Below, in pieces: positions 26,848 to 36,829 of a stretch of 42,528 nt of DNA. The stretch spans positions 1-42,528 of the forward strand of contig JAOIYV010000005.1 of the NCBI GenBank assembly GCA_028226735.1, read 5' to 3'. How positions within the stretch are numbered: position 1 is the first letter of the stretch; the number at the start of each line of letters is the position of its first letter. The notes beneath the pieces are model-generated. The model saw only the letters and a program-made list of their open reading frames with translations. It was not told the DNA's origin and searched no databases. The DNA comes from Candidatus Pelagibacter sp. Lineage in GTDB: Bacteria; Pseudomonadota; Alphaproteobacteria; Pelagibacterales; Pelagibacteraceae. Position numbers and translations under genes: made by a program.

Positions 26848-27741
26848 ATGAGTACAACAATAAACCGCAATCTTCCAACACTATCTAATGAGGGTGGGCT
26901 TTCAGCTTATCTTGAACAAATTAAAAAGTTTCCCATGTTGGCCGCGGAGGAAGAATACATGCTTGCAAAAAACTGGAAGGAAAATGGTAATGTTAAAGCA
27001 GCAGAAAAACTTGTGACCAGCCATCTTCGTCTTGTTGCAAAAATTGCTATGGGTTATAAAGGTTATGGTCTTCCAGTTAATGAAATGATTTCTGAAGGAA
27101 ATGTTGGTCTTATGCAGGCTGTTAAAAAATTTGAACCAGAAAAAGGTTTCAGACTTGCAACTTATGCAATGTGGTGGATTAAAGCTTCTATTCAAGAATA
27201 TATTTTAAGATCTTGGAGTTTAGTTAAAATAGGTACGACAACAGCACAAAAAAAACTATTTTTTAATTTAAAAAAAATAAAAAATCAAATAGCACCTCAA
27301 TCAGAAGGAGATTTGAGACCAGAGCACGTGGATGAAATAGCTAATAAATTAGATGTTAGTAATGATGAGGTTATTTCAATGAATAGAAGGTTGTCAGGAA
27401 AAGAATTTTCTCTAAATGCTCAAGTAGGAGAGGATGGGGACGAATGGCAAGACTGGCTAGTGGACAAAAAATTAGACCACGAACTTAAATTTGCTCATCA
27501 AGAAGAGATGACTCAAAGAAAAGACTTGTTAAAGAATTCAATAAAAATTCTTAATGATAGAGAGCGTGAAATTCTATATTCAAGAAGATTAAACGATGAT
27601 CCCACTACACTAGAAGATTTAAGTAAAAAATATAAAATTAGTAGAGAAAGAATAAGACAAATTGAAAATAAAGCATTTGAAAAACTTCAAAAGCATATGT
27701 TGATTTCAGCTAAATCAAAAAATTTACTTCCTATTAATTAA
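26848..27741 (+). CDS. rpoH: RNA polymerase heat-shock sigma factor (sigma-32)
   Basis: 297 aa. Sigma region 2 includes [56 protein letters not shown], followed by the RpoH box QKKLFFNLK (residues 134-142), which separates it from the housekeeping sigma. Region 4 is [12 protein letters not shown]... [27 protein letters not shown]. It follows rluD by 42 bp and its 3' end overlaps the convergent purA by 4 nt. In other proteobacteria the level of RpoH is controlled by FtsH, whose gene is 4.5 kb away. Confidence 0.96.
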   Translation: MSTTINRNLPTLSNEGGLSAYLEQIKKFPMLAAEEEYMLAKNWKENGNVKAAEKLVTSHLRLVAKIAMGYKGYGLPVNEMISEGNVGLMQAVKKFEPEKGFRLATYAMWWIKASIQEYILRSWSLVKIGTTTAQKKLFFNLKKIKNQIAPQSEGDLRPEHVDEIANKLDVSNDEVISMNRRLSGKEFSLNAQVGEDGDEWQDWLVDKKLDHELKFAHQEEMTQRKDLLKNSIKILNDREREILYSRRLNDDPTTLEDLSKKYKISRERIRQIENKAFEKLQKHMLISAKSKNLLPIN

Positions 27742-29030
27742 ACTTCAAAAGGATTTTCTAATAAAATTGTATCTTCTCTTTCGGGACTTGTTGAGATGCT
27801 AGAAATTTTCGTACCAATAAAATCTTCTAGGGCATAAATATATTTTTTTGCATTTTCTGGAAGTGCTTCGATATTCTTTATTCCCTGCGTGGGAGTTTTC
27901 CAGCCTGGAAATTTTTTATAAATAGGTTTTATTTTTAATTGGTCCTCAACTGCAGCTGGAAGATAATCTATTTTTTTTCCATCTAGATCATATTGAATGC
28001 ATACTTTTATTTCATCTAATTCATCTAAAACATCTAATTTAGTTAATGCTATTCCATCAATGCCTGAAATTTTAATTGTTTGTCTAACTAGTACACCATC
28101 AAACCATCCGCATCTTCTTTTTCTACTTGTTACTGTTCCAAACTCTTTTCCTCTTACTCCGAGTGATTCTCCAATTTCATCGGTTAATTCAGTTGGAAAA
28201 GGTCCTTCACCAACTCTAGTTGTATAAGCTTTTGTTATTCCAAGCACATAATGAATTGAATTTGGTCCGCAACCCGTACCAGTAGCTGCACTTGAGGCCA
28301 CAGTATTTGATGATGTAACAAAAGGATAGGTGCCATGATCAACATCTAATAAAATTCCTTGAGCTCCTTCAAATAGTATTTTCTTTTTCTTTTTTTTAAA
28401 CTCATCAATTCTAAGCCAGACTGGTTGAGAAAACTTAAGTATTTCTGGAGCAATTTTTAAAAGTTCTTTTTTAAGCTTATCTTTTTCAAATAATTTTTTT
28501 CCTAACCCTTTTCTTATTGCGTTGTGGTGAAGTAATACTGTTTCCAATCTATGATCAAGATTAGTTTCAGAGATTAAATCCATAACTCGTATTGATCTTC
28601 TTCCAACTTTATCTTCATAGGCTGGTCCTATACCACGTCTCGTTGTTCCAATTTTTCCTTTACCAGCAGCATCTTCTCTTATTTCATCCATTTCTCTATG
28701 AAAAGGTAAGATAAGATTTGCAGACTCTGAAATTATGAAATTGTTTATATTTACCTCAACTCCTTTAGATTTTATTTCTTCAATTTCTTCTAATAATGCC
28801 CAAGGATCAACAACAACTCCATTCCCAATGATAGATATTTTATCTTTTCTAACAATTCCTGATGGAAGTAATCTTAATTTATAAGTAATTCCATCGATGA
28901 CTAAAGTATGCCCTGCATTATGACCTCCCTGAAAACGAATAACAACATCAGCTTGATCGGATAACCAGTCAACTATTTTTCCTTTTCCTTCGTCTCCCCA
29001 CTGCGATCCAACTACAACAACATTTTTCAT
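27738..29030 (-). CDS. purA: adenylosuccinate synthetase
   Basis: GTP-dependent ligation of IMP and aspartate in AMP synthesis. The 430-aa protein shows the N-terminal [77 protein letters not shown], and the [13 protein letters not shown] stretch, all close to consensus. It is last in the minus-strand series and is joined to thiD by a TAATG overlap. Nothing is unusual. Confidence 0.98.
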   Translation of the reverse strand: MKNVVVVGSQWGDEGKGKIVDWLSDQADVVIRFQGGHNAGHTLVIDGITYKLRLLPSGIVRKDKISIIGNGVVVDPWALLEEIEEIKSKGVEVNINNFIISESANLILPFHREMDEIREDAAGKGKIGTTRRGIGPAYEDKVGRRSIRVMDLISETNLDHRLETVLLHHNAIRKGLGKKLFEKDKLKKELLKIAPEILKFSQPVWLRIDEFKKKKKKILFEGAQGILLDVDHGTYPFVTSSNTVASSAATGTGCGPNSIHYVLGITKAYTTRVGEGPFPTELTDEIGESLGVRGKEFGTVTSRKRRCGWFDGVLVRQTIKISGIDGIALTKLDVLDELDEIKVCIQYDLDGKKIDYLPAAVEDQLKIKPIYKKFPGWKTPTQGIKNIEALPENAKKYIYALEDFIGTKISSISTSPEREDTILLENPFEV

Positions 29031-29842
29031 TATCTAAATTTTTTATCTACAATTATTGAACTTAAATGATTTATCGGACCCTGGCCTTTACCATAATTTA
29101 TGTTAGATCTTATTGAATTATTTACATACTTAGTTGCTAGCTCACAAGATTTCTTTAGAGTTTTTCCACATGAAAAGAAGGTTGTAATGGCGGATGACAA
29201 TGTACAACCCGTACCATGTGTATTGTTGGTTGCAATTCGTCTATTTTTTATAATTTTCATTTCACTCTTATTTAGAAAAATATCTTGAACTATTTCTGAT
29301 TTTAAATGCCCTCCTTTTATAAAGACGTTTTTTGCACCTAATTTAATCAATATGTTTGCTGCAAAAATCATATCATCTCCATTTTTAATCTTTGTACCTG
29401 TTAATATTTCAGCTTCTGGAATATTTGGGGTTATTAAGCTTACTTTTTGAAACAATTGGTTCTTTAATAATTTAACTGCTTTATTATCAATCAGTCTAGC
29501 TCCACCCTTAGCAATCATAACTGGGTCTAAGATTATTTTCTTAATTTTAATTTTTTCTAATGAACTAATTACAGATTTTATTACATTTGAGGAATGAAGC
29601 ATTCCAATTTTTATAGCGTCAGGTTTAATATCTTTTGACGTAAATTCAATTTGATTAGAGATCTTTCTAGGATCAATTGGTACTATAGATTTAACACCTG
29701 TTGTATTTTGAATTGTTATAGCTGTGATAGCAGTCATAGCGTACGATCCTAAAGCTGTAACAGTTTTAACATCTGCTTGAATGCCGGCTCCTCCAGAAGA
29801 GTCTGAACCTGCGATAATTAGTATTTTAGATTTTGGCTTCAA
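29030..29842 (-). CDS. thiD: hydroxymethylpyrimidine (phosphate) kinase
   Basis: Phosphorylates HMP and HMP-P in thiamine synthesis or salvage. 270 aa, ribokinase-like fold. Seen: [39 protein letters not shown] near the N-terminus and [22 protein letters not shown] near the C-terminus, with the anion-hole GTGC. No thiC or thiE is in the window. From memory, many SAR11 strains need an external thiamine pyrimidine precursor, which would fit a lone thiD; this cannot be tested here. It overlaps purA and follows glmM by 1 nt. Confidence 0.95.
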   Translation of the reverse strand: MKPKSKILIIAGSDSSGGAGIQADVKTVTALGSYAMTAITAITIQNTTGVKSIVPIDPRKISNQIEFTSKDIKPDAIKIGMLHSSNVIKSVISSLEKIKIKKIILDPVMIAKGGARLIDNKAVKLLKNQLFQKVSLITPNIPEAEILTGTKIKNGDDMIFAANILIKLGAKNVFIKGGHLKSEIVQDIFLNKSEMKIIKNRRIATNNTHGTGCTLSSAITTFFSCGKTLKKSCELATKYVNNSIRSNINYGKGQGPINHLSSIIVDKKFR

Positions 29843-29843
29843 T

Positions 29844-31175
29844 TTATTTAATTTTTCTTGTTATAATATTTAAACATCTTTGAAGTAGTTTCTTATTATC
29901 ACTTTCTCCCATGACTCTAATTTTCAATTCTGTTCCTGATTTCCTTACCAATATTCTTCCTTGACCATTCATAAGTTTTTCTGCAATTTTTATAGAATTT
30001 TTTATTTCTGCATTATTAATTATATCTTTATTTTTTACTTCAATATTTTCTAGAATTTGGGGCACTTTTTTAAAAGTATTAAAAAAATTACTTGCTTTAT
30101 TTCCTTTCCTTAGAGAAAACAAAACTTCTAATGCTACAAGCAGACCATCACCAGTAGTTGCAAATTTTCCTAATATAATATGTCCAGATTGTTCTCCTCC
30201 TAAATTAAAGTTATTTTTTTTCATTTTTTCTTTCACATGTCTATCGCCTACATTTGCTCTTATAAAATTCATTTTTCTTGATTTAAAAAATTTCTCCAAA
30301 CCATAATTAGACATTAAAGTACCAACAACACCACCTTTTAGCATTTTTTTATTTTTCCATCTTATGGCTAGAGCAGCTATAATTTGATCACCATCAATTA
30401 TATTTCCATTTTCATCACACATGATAATTCTATCAGCATCACCATCAAGAGAAATCCCAATGTGTGCTTTATATTTTTTAACTGCGAACTTAATCTTATT
30501 TGGAAAAGTAGATCCACAATTAGCATTTATATTCAAACCATTAGGTTTTATTCCTAAAGCAAAAACTTTTGCACCTAAAGATTTTAATAATTCTGGTCCA
30601 GCTTTATATCCAGCTCCATTTGCACAATCTATTACAATTCTCAATCCTCTAAGATTAAAGTCTTTGGGAAAATTTTTTTTTAATATTTTGATATAATTTT
30701 CATTACCATTTTCTAATCTTTTAACTCTTCCTAATTCTCTTGGTTTTGAAAGATTGTTCTCAATTCTTTTATCAATTAATTTTTCAATTTTTTTTTCTAT
30801 TTTATCTGAAAGTTTTAATCCATCAGGACCAAATAATTTTAAACCATTATCATAATAAGGATTATGGGATGCTGTAATCATAATACCCATATTAGCTTTC
30901 ATGGACTTTGTTAACATTGCCAAACCATTGGTTGGCAAAGGTCCCAAAGTAAAAACATGCATGCCTGCAGATGTTAGTCCAGAAACTAGAGCTGGTTCTA
31001 ATGTATAGCCTGATAACCTAGTATCCTTAGCTATTATTGCTATCTGTTTTTTTTTCTTTTGAGTTTTAAAATATGTTCCAGATGCTAAGCCAAATTTAAA
31101 AAACATATCTCCATTAATATTTTTACTATTCACACCTCCTCTTATTCCATCTGTTCCAAAATATTTTTTTACCAT
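29844..31175 (-). CDS. glmM: phosphoglucosamine mutase
   Basis: Interconverts glucosamine-6-P and glucosamine-1-P for peptidoglycan and LPS precursor supply. 443 aa, the usual length. Seen: KYFGTDGIRG at the N-terminus, the active-site phosphoserine Ser103 in IMITASHNPYYDNGLK, metal-binding LDGDADRIIM, GGEQSGHIILG and, near the C-terminus, VRKSGTELKIRVM. The start codon overlaps the folP stop as TAATG, so folP-glmM are translationally coupled, as often seen in proteobacteria (ftsH-folP-glmM). Confidence 0.97.
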   Translation of the reverse strand: MVKKYFGTDGIRGGVNSKNINGDMFFKFGLASGTYFKTQKKKKQIAIIAKDTRLSGYTLEPALVSGLTSAGMHVFTLGPLPTNGLAMLTKSMKANMGIMITASHNPYYDNGLKLFGPDGLKLSDKIEKKIEKLIDKRIENNLSKPRELGRVKRLENGNENYIKILKKNFPKDFNLRGLRIVIDCANGAGYKAGPELLKSLGAKVFALGIKPNGLNINANCGSTFPNKIKFAVKKYKAHIGISLDGDADRIIMCDENGNIIDGDQIIAALAIRWKNKKMLKGGVVGTLMSNYGLEKFFKSRKMNFIRANVGDRHVKEKMKKNNFNLGGEQSGHIILGKFATTGDGLLVALEVLFSLRKGNKASNFFNTFKKVPQILENIEVKNKDIINNAEIKNSIKIAEKLMNGQGRILVRKSGTELKIRVMGESDNKKLLQRCLNIITRKIK

Positions 31176-32227
31176 TAACTTTTAATCAATTGTTTAAATA
31201 CCTTTATACTTTGCATCAATTCGTTAACATCATGAATCCTTAAAATTTGAACTCCATTCATCATTGAATATAAAGAGGAAGCAACTGTTCCACCTATCCT
31301 TTCCTTTGTATCATTTTTACCAGACAAATCTTTAATAAATTTTTTTCTAGAAAGCCCAAGTAATATAGGAAAACCAAGTGTATGAAAAATAGAAATGCTT
31401 TTAATCAAACTCATATTATGTTTCAAATTTTTTCCAAATCCTATACCTGGGTCAATTATTATATTGTTATGCTTTATACCTTTAGTTCGTAACAATTTAA
31501 TTTTTTCATCAAAAAAATCATATATATCTAATAATGCATTTTTATAACTTGGATTAATTTGCATATTTTGTGGAGTTCCTTGAGAATGTTGTAAAACAAA
31601 AGGTATTTTATATTTCTTCAAAACATTAACCGTTTCTGAGTCATAATTTAATCCTGAGATGTCATTAATTAACTTTACTCCAGCTTTAATTCCGCTTTCC
31701 ATAATTTGAGATTTTCTCGTATCAATTGATATAGGAACTTTTTTGCTCATCTTTTTTATTATTTCTTCCACTCTCTTCCATTCTTTCTTTGCAGTTATAG
31801 TCTTGGATCCTGGCCTAGTTGACTCCCCACCGACATCAATTATTTTTGCGCCAAGCTTAAATATTTCAATTGCATGATTTAACCCTTTATCTTTCTTGTT
31901 AAATTTTCCCCCATCAGAAAAACTATCTGGAGTCAAATTAAGTACCCCCATTATATTGGGAATTTTATTAAAATTAAAACTTGAAAAATTTTTATTTTTT
32001 TTGATAATAATTTTAAGATCTTTGTTAACTTTATTTCTTAAAGATCTAGATAGTCTTTTTATTTCTTTAAGATTAATTGTTTTTTTTGAATTCCTTGAGA
32101 TAATTTCTACTTTATCGAATGAAATTTCTTTGTTACCATTTAATGGGAGTGTTTTTTTTTTATTAACTAGCTTAATAGATGTATTGCCATAATAAAAATT
32201 ACACACTCTTGTGTAATATTTTTTCAT
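31175..32227 (-). CDS. folP: dihydropteroate synthase
   Basis: Joins p-aminobenzoate to the pterin diphosphate in folate synthesis. 350 aa. The barrel begins at about residue 90, with IMGVLNLTPDSFSDGG at 92-107 and IDVGGESTRPGS shortly after; IDTRKSQIMESGI, LQHSQGTPQNM, IIDPGIGFGKNLKHN and GLSRKKFI follow. The first ~90 residues are an extension compared with the E. coli enzyme, similar in size to extensions in other alphaproteobacterial FolP, with no function I can assign. Eight bases separate it from ftsH; it overlaps glmM. Confidence 0.94.
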   Translation of the reverse strand: MKKYYTRVCNFYYGNTSIKLVNKKKTLPLNGNKEISFDKVEIISRNSKKTINLKEIKRLSRSLRNKVNKDLKIIIKKNKNFSSFNFNKIPNIMGVLNLTPDSFSDGGKFNKKDKGLNHAIEIFKLGAKIIDVGGESTRPGSKTITAKKEWKRVEEIIKKMSKKVPISIDTRKSQIMESGIKAGVKLINDISGLNYDSETVNVLKKYKIPFVLQHSQGTPQNMQINPSYKNALLDIYDFFDEKIKLLRTKGIKHNNIIIDPGIGFGKNLKHNMSLIKSISIFHTLGFPILLGLSRKKFIKDLSGKNDTKERIGGTVASSLYSMMNGVQILRIHDVNELMQSIKVFKQLIKS

Positions 32228-32235
32228 TACTTTTT

Positions 32236-34125
32236 TTAATGAACTATTTTTGGCTTAAGACCCATTGACCCTAAAGCTGAGCCTTTATCTTCTTCAACTT
32301 TTAAATCTTCTTTGTCTGTGGGGTATATATTTTTATTTATCAAATTTTCAATCTCTTCTCCTGACAAAGTCTCATATGTTAAAAGTGCTTTTGCTAATTT
32401 GTGCAAATCATCAATTTTTTCATTTAAAACTTTTCTAGCTCTTTCGTATCCTTTTTCAACAATTTTTCTTATTTCGGAGTCAACTTTTCTAGCAGTTTCT
32501 TCAGACATATTTTGTGTTCTAGCAACTGATCTACCTAAAAAAACTTCTTCTTCATTTTCACCATAAGCCACTGGTCCTAATTCTTTACTAAGACCTGCTC
32601 TCATTACCATGGCTCTTGCTCTTTTTGTAGCTTGCTCGATGTCACTGGATGCACCAGTTGTAACTTTATCTTCACCAAAGATTATTTCTTCAGCAACTCT
32701 ACCTCCCATTGCTATCGCTAACTGAGCATGCAACTGTTCTCTTGTCTGTGATAGCTCATCTCTTTCAGGCAATTGCATTACCATTCCAAGAGCTCTACCA
32801 CGAGGAATAATTGTTGCTTTATGAATTGGATATGCTGCACTTTCATTAATAGTGACAATTGCGTGACCAGCTTCATGGTATGCTGTTAAAGTTTTTTCCT
32901 CTTCAGTCATAACCATCGATCTTCTTTCTGCACCCATCATTACTTTATCTTTAGCTTCTTCAAATTCAGCTAAAGTAACAATTCTTTTATTTTTTCTTGC
33001 AGCCAATAAAGCCGCCTCATTAACTAAATTTGCAAGATCTGCACCTGAAAAACCTGGTGTTCCTCTTGCCACAGTTCTTAAATTTACATCTGGTGCCATT
33101 TTTATTTTTTTTATGTGAACTTTTAAAATTTTTTCTCTACCTATAATGTCTGGATTTGAAACTACAACTTGTCTATCAAATCTTCCTGGTCTTAATAAGG
33201 CTGGATCTAAAACATCTGGTCTATTAGTTGCTGCAATTATTATAACTCCTTCATTAGTATCAAAACCATCCATCTCTACTAATAGTTGGTTTAATGTTTG
33301 CTCTCTTTCATCATTTCCACCTCCAAGACCTGCTCCTCTACTTCTTCCCACTGCATCTATCTCATCTATAAAAATAATACACGGGGAATGCTTTTTTCCT
33401 TGCTCAAACATGTCTCGAACTCTTGATGCTCCTACTCCAACAAACATTTCAACAAAATCTGATCCTGAAATAGTAAAAAAAGGAACTGCAGCTTCTCCAG
33501 CTATAGCTCTTGCAAGTAAAGTTTTTCCTGTACCCGGGGGCCCAACTAACAAACAGCCTCTTGGTATCTTTCCACCTAGCCTGCTAAATTTTTTTGGATC
33601 TTTTAAAAATTCTACAACTTCTTCAACTTCTTCTTTTGCTTCTTCAACACCAGCAACATCATTAAATGTAACCTTACCTTTTAATTCATTCATCATTTTA
33701 GCTTTGGACTTTCCAAAGCCCATTGCACCACCTTTACCACCTTGCATCTGTCTCATAAAAAAAATCCAAACTGCAATTAATAATAACATTGGAAACCATG
33801 ATAGCAGCACTCCAAATAGAGAAGGCATTTTATCTTCTTTAGGAGCTGCTGAAATGCTAACACCTTTAACAGATAATTTTTCAATCAAGTTTGGGTCATT
33901 AGGCGAATATGTTGAAAAAGAATTCCCATTAGAAAGAACACCTCTTATATTATTTCCTTGTATTTCAACTTTAACTACTTCACCATTATCTACAGCTGTT
34001 AAAAATTCTGAAAATATTATTGTATTATTTCCTCTAACATTCGATTGTGGATTTTTAAACATATTATAAAGTCCAATTGTTAAAAAAACAATTACGGCCC
34101 ACATTGCTAAATTTTTTATATTCAT
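32236..34125 (-). CDS. ftsH: ATP-dependent zinc metalloprotease FtsH
   Basis: Membrane-anchored AAA+ protease for quality control and regulated proteolysis. 629 aa. Two membrane segments at residues ~5-22 and 104-123 flank a periplasmic domain. The AAA module has Walker A GPPGTGKT (195-202), Walker [12 protein letters not shown], and second region of homology [13 protein letters not shown]; the protease has HEAGH zinc ligands at 417-421. The order ftsH-folP-glmM is standard. It begins 66 bp from the tilS stop, with its own probable promoter. Confidence 0.98.
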   Translation of the reverse strand: MNIKNLAMWAVIVFLTIGLYNMFKNPQSNVRGNNTIIFSEFLTAVDNGEVVKVEIQGNNIRGVLSNGNSFSTYSPNDPNLIEKLSVKGVSISAAPKEDKMPSLFGVLLSWFPMLLLIAVWIFFMRQMQGGKGGAMGFGKSKAKMMNELKGKVTFNDVAGVEEAKEEVEEVVEFLKDPKKFSRLGGKIPRGCLLVGPPGTGKTLLARAIAGEAAVPFFTISGSDFVEMFVGVGASRVRDMFEQGKKHSPCIIFIDEIDAVGRSRGAGLGGGNDEREQTLNQLLVEMDGFDTNEGVIIIAATNRPDVLDPALLRPGRFDRQVVVSNPDIIGREKILKVHIKKIKMAPDVNLRTVARGTPGFSGADLANLVNEAALLAARKNKRIVTLAEFEEAKDKVMMGAERRSMVMTEEEKTLTAYHEAGHAIVTINESAAYPIHKATIIPRGRALGMVMQLPERDELSQTREQLHAQLAIAMGGRVAEEIIFGEDKVTTGASSDIEQATKRARAMVMRAGLSKELGPVAYGENEEEVFLGRSVARTQNMSEETARKVDSEIRKIVEKGYERARKVLNEKIDDLHKLAKALLTYETLSGEEIENLINKNIYPTDKEDLKVEEDKGSALGSMGLKPKIVH

Positions 34126-34138
34126 GACTATAAGATAA

Positions 34139-34166
34139 TAATTATTCTCAATTAAACAAGTGTCAA
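34139..34166 (-). promoter_or_regulatory. candidate sigma-70-like promoter of ftsH
   Basis: In the 66-bp tilS-ftsH gap, the minus strand has a perfect TTGACA -35 hexamer (34166-34161), then a 16-nt spacer and TAATTA (34144-34139) as a possible -10. The downstream ATG is at 34125. Several overlapping AT-only alternatives to the -10 exist. No heat-shock-type -10 (CCCCAT-like) is visible. The TTGACA match is the main evidence; the run from here may be independent of the tol-tilS transcript. Confidence 0.4.
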
Positions 34167-34191
34167 ATTGTTACAGAATTTCCACATAATA

Positions 34192-35226
34192 CTATTTTTC
34201 TTTAGATATCAATATAGTTTCATTAATTCTGCCTATAATACACCCACCCAAAGTAACTTTAGAAAATGATCTAGTATTGATTCTTTTAATCAGTTCATTC
34301 ATACTTTTTCCTCTGACTGGATAATATTTTTTTCCTAATTTCTGTAAAATCTTTGTTAAAGACCTAAAAATTATTTCATGTGATTGATTAAAAAAAAATT
34401 TATTTAGGATATAGGTGTTTTTTTTTTTTAAAAAAGACACATTATATTTTAAATTTTTTTCTACATAAAACTTAATAGATCTATCTGAGTCTTTTAAATT
34501 ATTAATCGTTAATATTAATTTTTTTTTATCCAAGCCTTCTTTTTGTAATGACTCTAATAAATTTCTAATTCTAGTTCTTTTAAAATCTCTGTTTATATTA
34601 GATGGGTCGTTAACAAAAAAGTTGAAAACTTCTTTAGCTATATAATTTAAATCTTTTTTTTCTACATTTAATAATGGTCTTAAAATATTTAAATCTTGAT
34701 CTTTATATTTTGTCTTTTTATCAAATGAAACTAGTCCATTTAAACCGCTGCCTCTGACTATCCTTATTAAAAAATTTTCAGACAGATCATCCAAATGATG
34801 ACCTAATAATATATTATGAATATTGTTTTTTTTACACTCATTTGCTAATAAAGAGTATCTTTTTTCTCTTGCTAATGATTGAATATTTTTTGATGGTTTT
34901 TTTCCGTACCATGTTAAAATTTTACATTTAATATCAATTTGGTTTAAGACCTTTTTCACTGTTTTTGCTTCTAATGATGAATTATTTCGAAGTCTATGAT
35001 CAACTATAAAGTATTTATCTTTTATTTTATTTTTTATAGCATAACATCTTGCTAAAAAAGCTAGAGACAAGCTATCAGGCCCACCGGAAACGGCTATTGC
35101 AATACTTTCATTAATCCCAAAAGAATTTTCAAATTCTTTATATATTTTAAATATTTTTTTATTACTTAGATGATTTGAAATTTTCTTATGAATTTTGTTT
35201 TTTACACTCAAATTTTTTAGATTCAT
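34192..35226 (-). CDS. tilS: tRNA(Ile)-lysidine synthase
   Basis: Attaches lysine to C34 of the CAU-anticodon tRNA-Ile. With the chosen ATG at 35226, 344 aa; the frame extends to 35286, deep inside ybgF, and an upstream start would overlap it by 101 nt instead of 41. Seen: the PP-loop SGGPDS at residues 47-52, VDHRLRNNS, then LLGHHLDDLSENFLIRIVRGSG and RPLLNVEKKDLN. The C-terminal domain is present but short compared with the E. coli enzyme. A 12-base homopolymer (plus-strand T run at 34418-34429) lies in the coding region. Confidence 0.9.
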   Translation of the reverse strand: MNLKNLSVKNKIHKKISNHLSNKKIFKIYKEFENSFGINESIAIAVSGGPDSLSLAFLARCYAIKNKIKDKYFIVDHRLRNNSSLEAKTVKKVLNQIDIKCKILTWYGKKPSKNIQSLAREKRYSLLANECKKNNIHNILLGHHLDDLSENFLIRIVRGSGLNGLVSFDKKTKYKDQDLNILRPLLNVEKKDLNYIAKEVFNFFVNDPSNINRDFKRTRIRNLLESLQKEGLDKKKLILTINNLKDSDRSIKFYVEKNLKYNVSFLKKKNTYILNKFFFNQSHEIIFRSLTKILQKLGKKYYPVRGKSMNELIKRINTRSFSKVTLGGCIIGRINETILISKEK

Positions 35227-36175
35227 ACTTTGCTTTTTGAAGTACTGATTGATTTGCTTTTGGATATTGTTTTTCAACACCATCAATCATTTTACATCCT
35301 TGTTCTTTTTCTCCTATCTGTACCATTGATACACCAAGTTTTAATAAATTTATAGGAGCCTTCTCACCTTTTGGATATTTTTGGTAACCCTCAAGATAAG
35401 CTGATGCTGCATCAGTATAAAGTTGTCTAATTCTAAATGTTTCAGCATACCAATATTGTGCATTTCCTGCCAACTCATGCTCAGGATTAATTATTACAAA
35501 TTCTCTAAATGCTCTCTCAGCCATACTGTAGTCTCCTACTTTTAAAAAACTAGTTGCAAAATCATATTGTTTATCTGGTGATTCATTTGGAAGTATTTTT
35601 TGCTCTGCTCCAAATGTTTCAGTAATAATTGTAGAGGTAGTGTCAACCGATTGAATTTGTTGTGAACTTTCATTGCTTGCCGTGTCTTTATATGAAATTG
35701 AACCTAGGTCTTGTGGTTGTGATGAGCCAGGTAAGCCTTTATCCAATTTTTTTTTTGACTGAAAAATTATTTTATTATCATCATTAGTCTGTGTTAAGAC
35801 ATTTTCAATATCTTGAAATCTTATCTGGTTATCCGATTGAACTTTAGACATTCTATTAGAAAGTTTATCTAATTTAAAATTTATTTCTTCAAATCTATTT
35901 GTAAGCTCTTGGAATTGATTTTCAATTTCTGAAAGTTTTAACAAATGTCGTGTAAGAACATCTTCAGAATTAACATCAAGGTTGTTTTGATTTGATAAAT
36001 TTTCTGAGTTGATATTTAAAGATCCTGAATAAACTGCTTTTTCAAGAGTCTTTAGATCTTTTTGAATTAATTCTAGTACTTCATTTAAATCATGACTATC
36101 TGCAAAAGAAATGCCAGTAAAAAAAATTGATACTAATATTATTTTAATTTGAATAAATTTTTTACAATTGAACAT
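35186..36175 (-). CDS. ybgF: periplasmic Tol-Pal accessory protein YbgF/CpoB
   Basis: 329 aa. An N-terminal signal peptide (hydrophobic IILVSIFFTGISFA) leads to a mature periplasmic protein; then a coiled-coil-like segment (residues ~75-120, LKLSEIENQFQELTNRFEEINFKLDKLS), a low-complexity linker, and C-terminal tetratricopeptide repeats (DFATSFLKVGDYSMAERAFREFV, AQYWYAETFRIRQLYTDAASAYLEGYQKYP). In E. coli it coordinates Tol-Pal with peptidoglycan synthesis at division. It is downstream of pal but separated by an intrinsic terminator, and its 3' end overlaps tilS. Confidence 0.92.
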   Translation of the reverse strand: MFNCKKFIQIKIILVSIFFTGISFADSHDLNEVLELIQKDLKTLEKAVYSGSLNINSENLSNQNNLDVNSEDVLTRHLLKLSEIENQFQELTNRFEEINFKLDKLSNRMSKVQSDNQIRFQDIENVLTQTNDDNKIIFQSKKKLDKGLPGSSQPQDLGSISYKDTASNESSQQIQSVDTTSTIITETFGAEQKILPNESPDKQYDFATSFLKVGDYSMAERAFREFVIINPEHELAGNAQYWYAETFRIRQLYTDAASAYLEGYQKYPKGEKAPINLLKLGVSMVQIGEKEQGCKMIDGVEKQYPKANQSVLQKAKYESKKFECKKQNS

Positions 36176-36208
36176 TATCTTTAGTAGTAATTATAATCAT
36201 GGCAAAAA

Positions 36209-36245
36209 AAAGACCCTGAGCACATTATAGTATGTCAGGGTCTTT
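36209..36245 (-). terminator. intrinsic terminator between pal and ybgF
   Basis: A perfect 11-bp inverted repeat (AAAGACCCTGA at 36209-36219 and TCAGGGTCTTT at 36235-36245) with a 15-nt loop. On the minus strand the stem is followed by a run of T residues (36210 down to about 36204). It lies 18 bp after the pal stop. It is the only convincing Rho-independent terminator found in the window. Read-through or a separate promoter would be needed for ybgF-tilS; a TATAAT at 36195-36190 on the minus strand, about 15 nt upstream of the ybgF start, is a possible -10. Confidence 0.85.
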
Positions 36246-36262
36246 ATTTAAAATTATATTTT

Positions 36263-36742
36263 CTAGTTTGCTTTAACAGTAACTGATCGTCTATTTTTAG
36301 ACCAACTTAAAGGAGTTGATCCAGAATCTACTGGTCTTTCCTTACCATAACTAATAACTGAAACTCTGTCTGAAGAAATTCCATATGTCATTAAATAATC
36401 CTTAGCTGAGTTTGCTCTTCTTTCACCTAGAGCTAAGTTGTACTCTCTAGTTCCTCTTTCATCAGCATGTCCTTCTAATACAATAGTAATTTTAGAATTT
36501 TTTCTTAACCAAGCTGCTTGTTTTCTAAGAGTTTCTCTTGAAGCAGTTGTCAAAACCGTTTCATTTGTTGCAAAGAATACTCTATCTTTTACACCACTAG
36601 CTAAATATTCTACTGTATCGCTTCCTGTGTAAACATCTCCCTGTGTTAATCCTGTCGATTTTTTTTGTGTAGCACAAGCTGTTAGCACTAAACTTGCTAC
36701 TATTACTAAAAATCCATTTTTTAAAATCTTGTTTAGGTTCAT
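36263..36742 (-). CDS. pal: peptidoglycan-associated lipoprotein Pal
   Basis: 159 aa from the ATG at 36742 (GGAG 6 nt upstream; a longer frame to 36769 is rejected). The N-terminal lipoprotein signal ends in a lipobox, LTAC. The rest is an OmpA-like peptidoglycan-binding domain: VFFATNETVLT, VLEGHADERGTREYNLALGERRANSAKDYL, VSVISYGKERP. It is an outer-membrane lipoprotein of the Tol-Pal system, which constricts the envelope at division. It follows tolB by 87 bp and precedes a terminator. Confidence 0.97.
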   Translation of the reverse strand: MNLNKILKNGFLVIVASLVLTACATQKKSTGLTQGDVYTGSDTVEYLASGVKDRVFFATNETVLTTASRETLRKQAAWLRKNSKITIVLEGHADERGTREYNLALGERRANSAKDYLMTYGISSDRVSVISYGKERPVDSGSTPLSWSKNRRSVTVKAN

Positions 36743-36829
36743 TATTGCTCCTTCATTACTTATTTTCACTACTTAACTTTTTCACAACTCTTTAGATCTT
36801 TCAAGTTAAAAAATCAAGCAATTTAATAA

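Noticed and set aside
33146..34069. 307-codon plus-strand open frame opposite ftsH
   Set aside because: Shadow of the conserved ftsH coding sequence; Ser/Pro-rich low-complexity translation with no recognisable domain.
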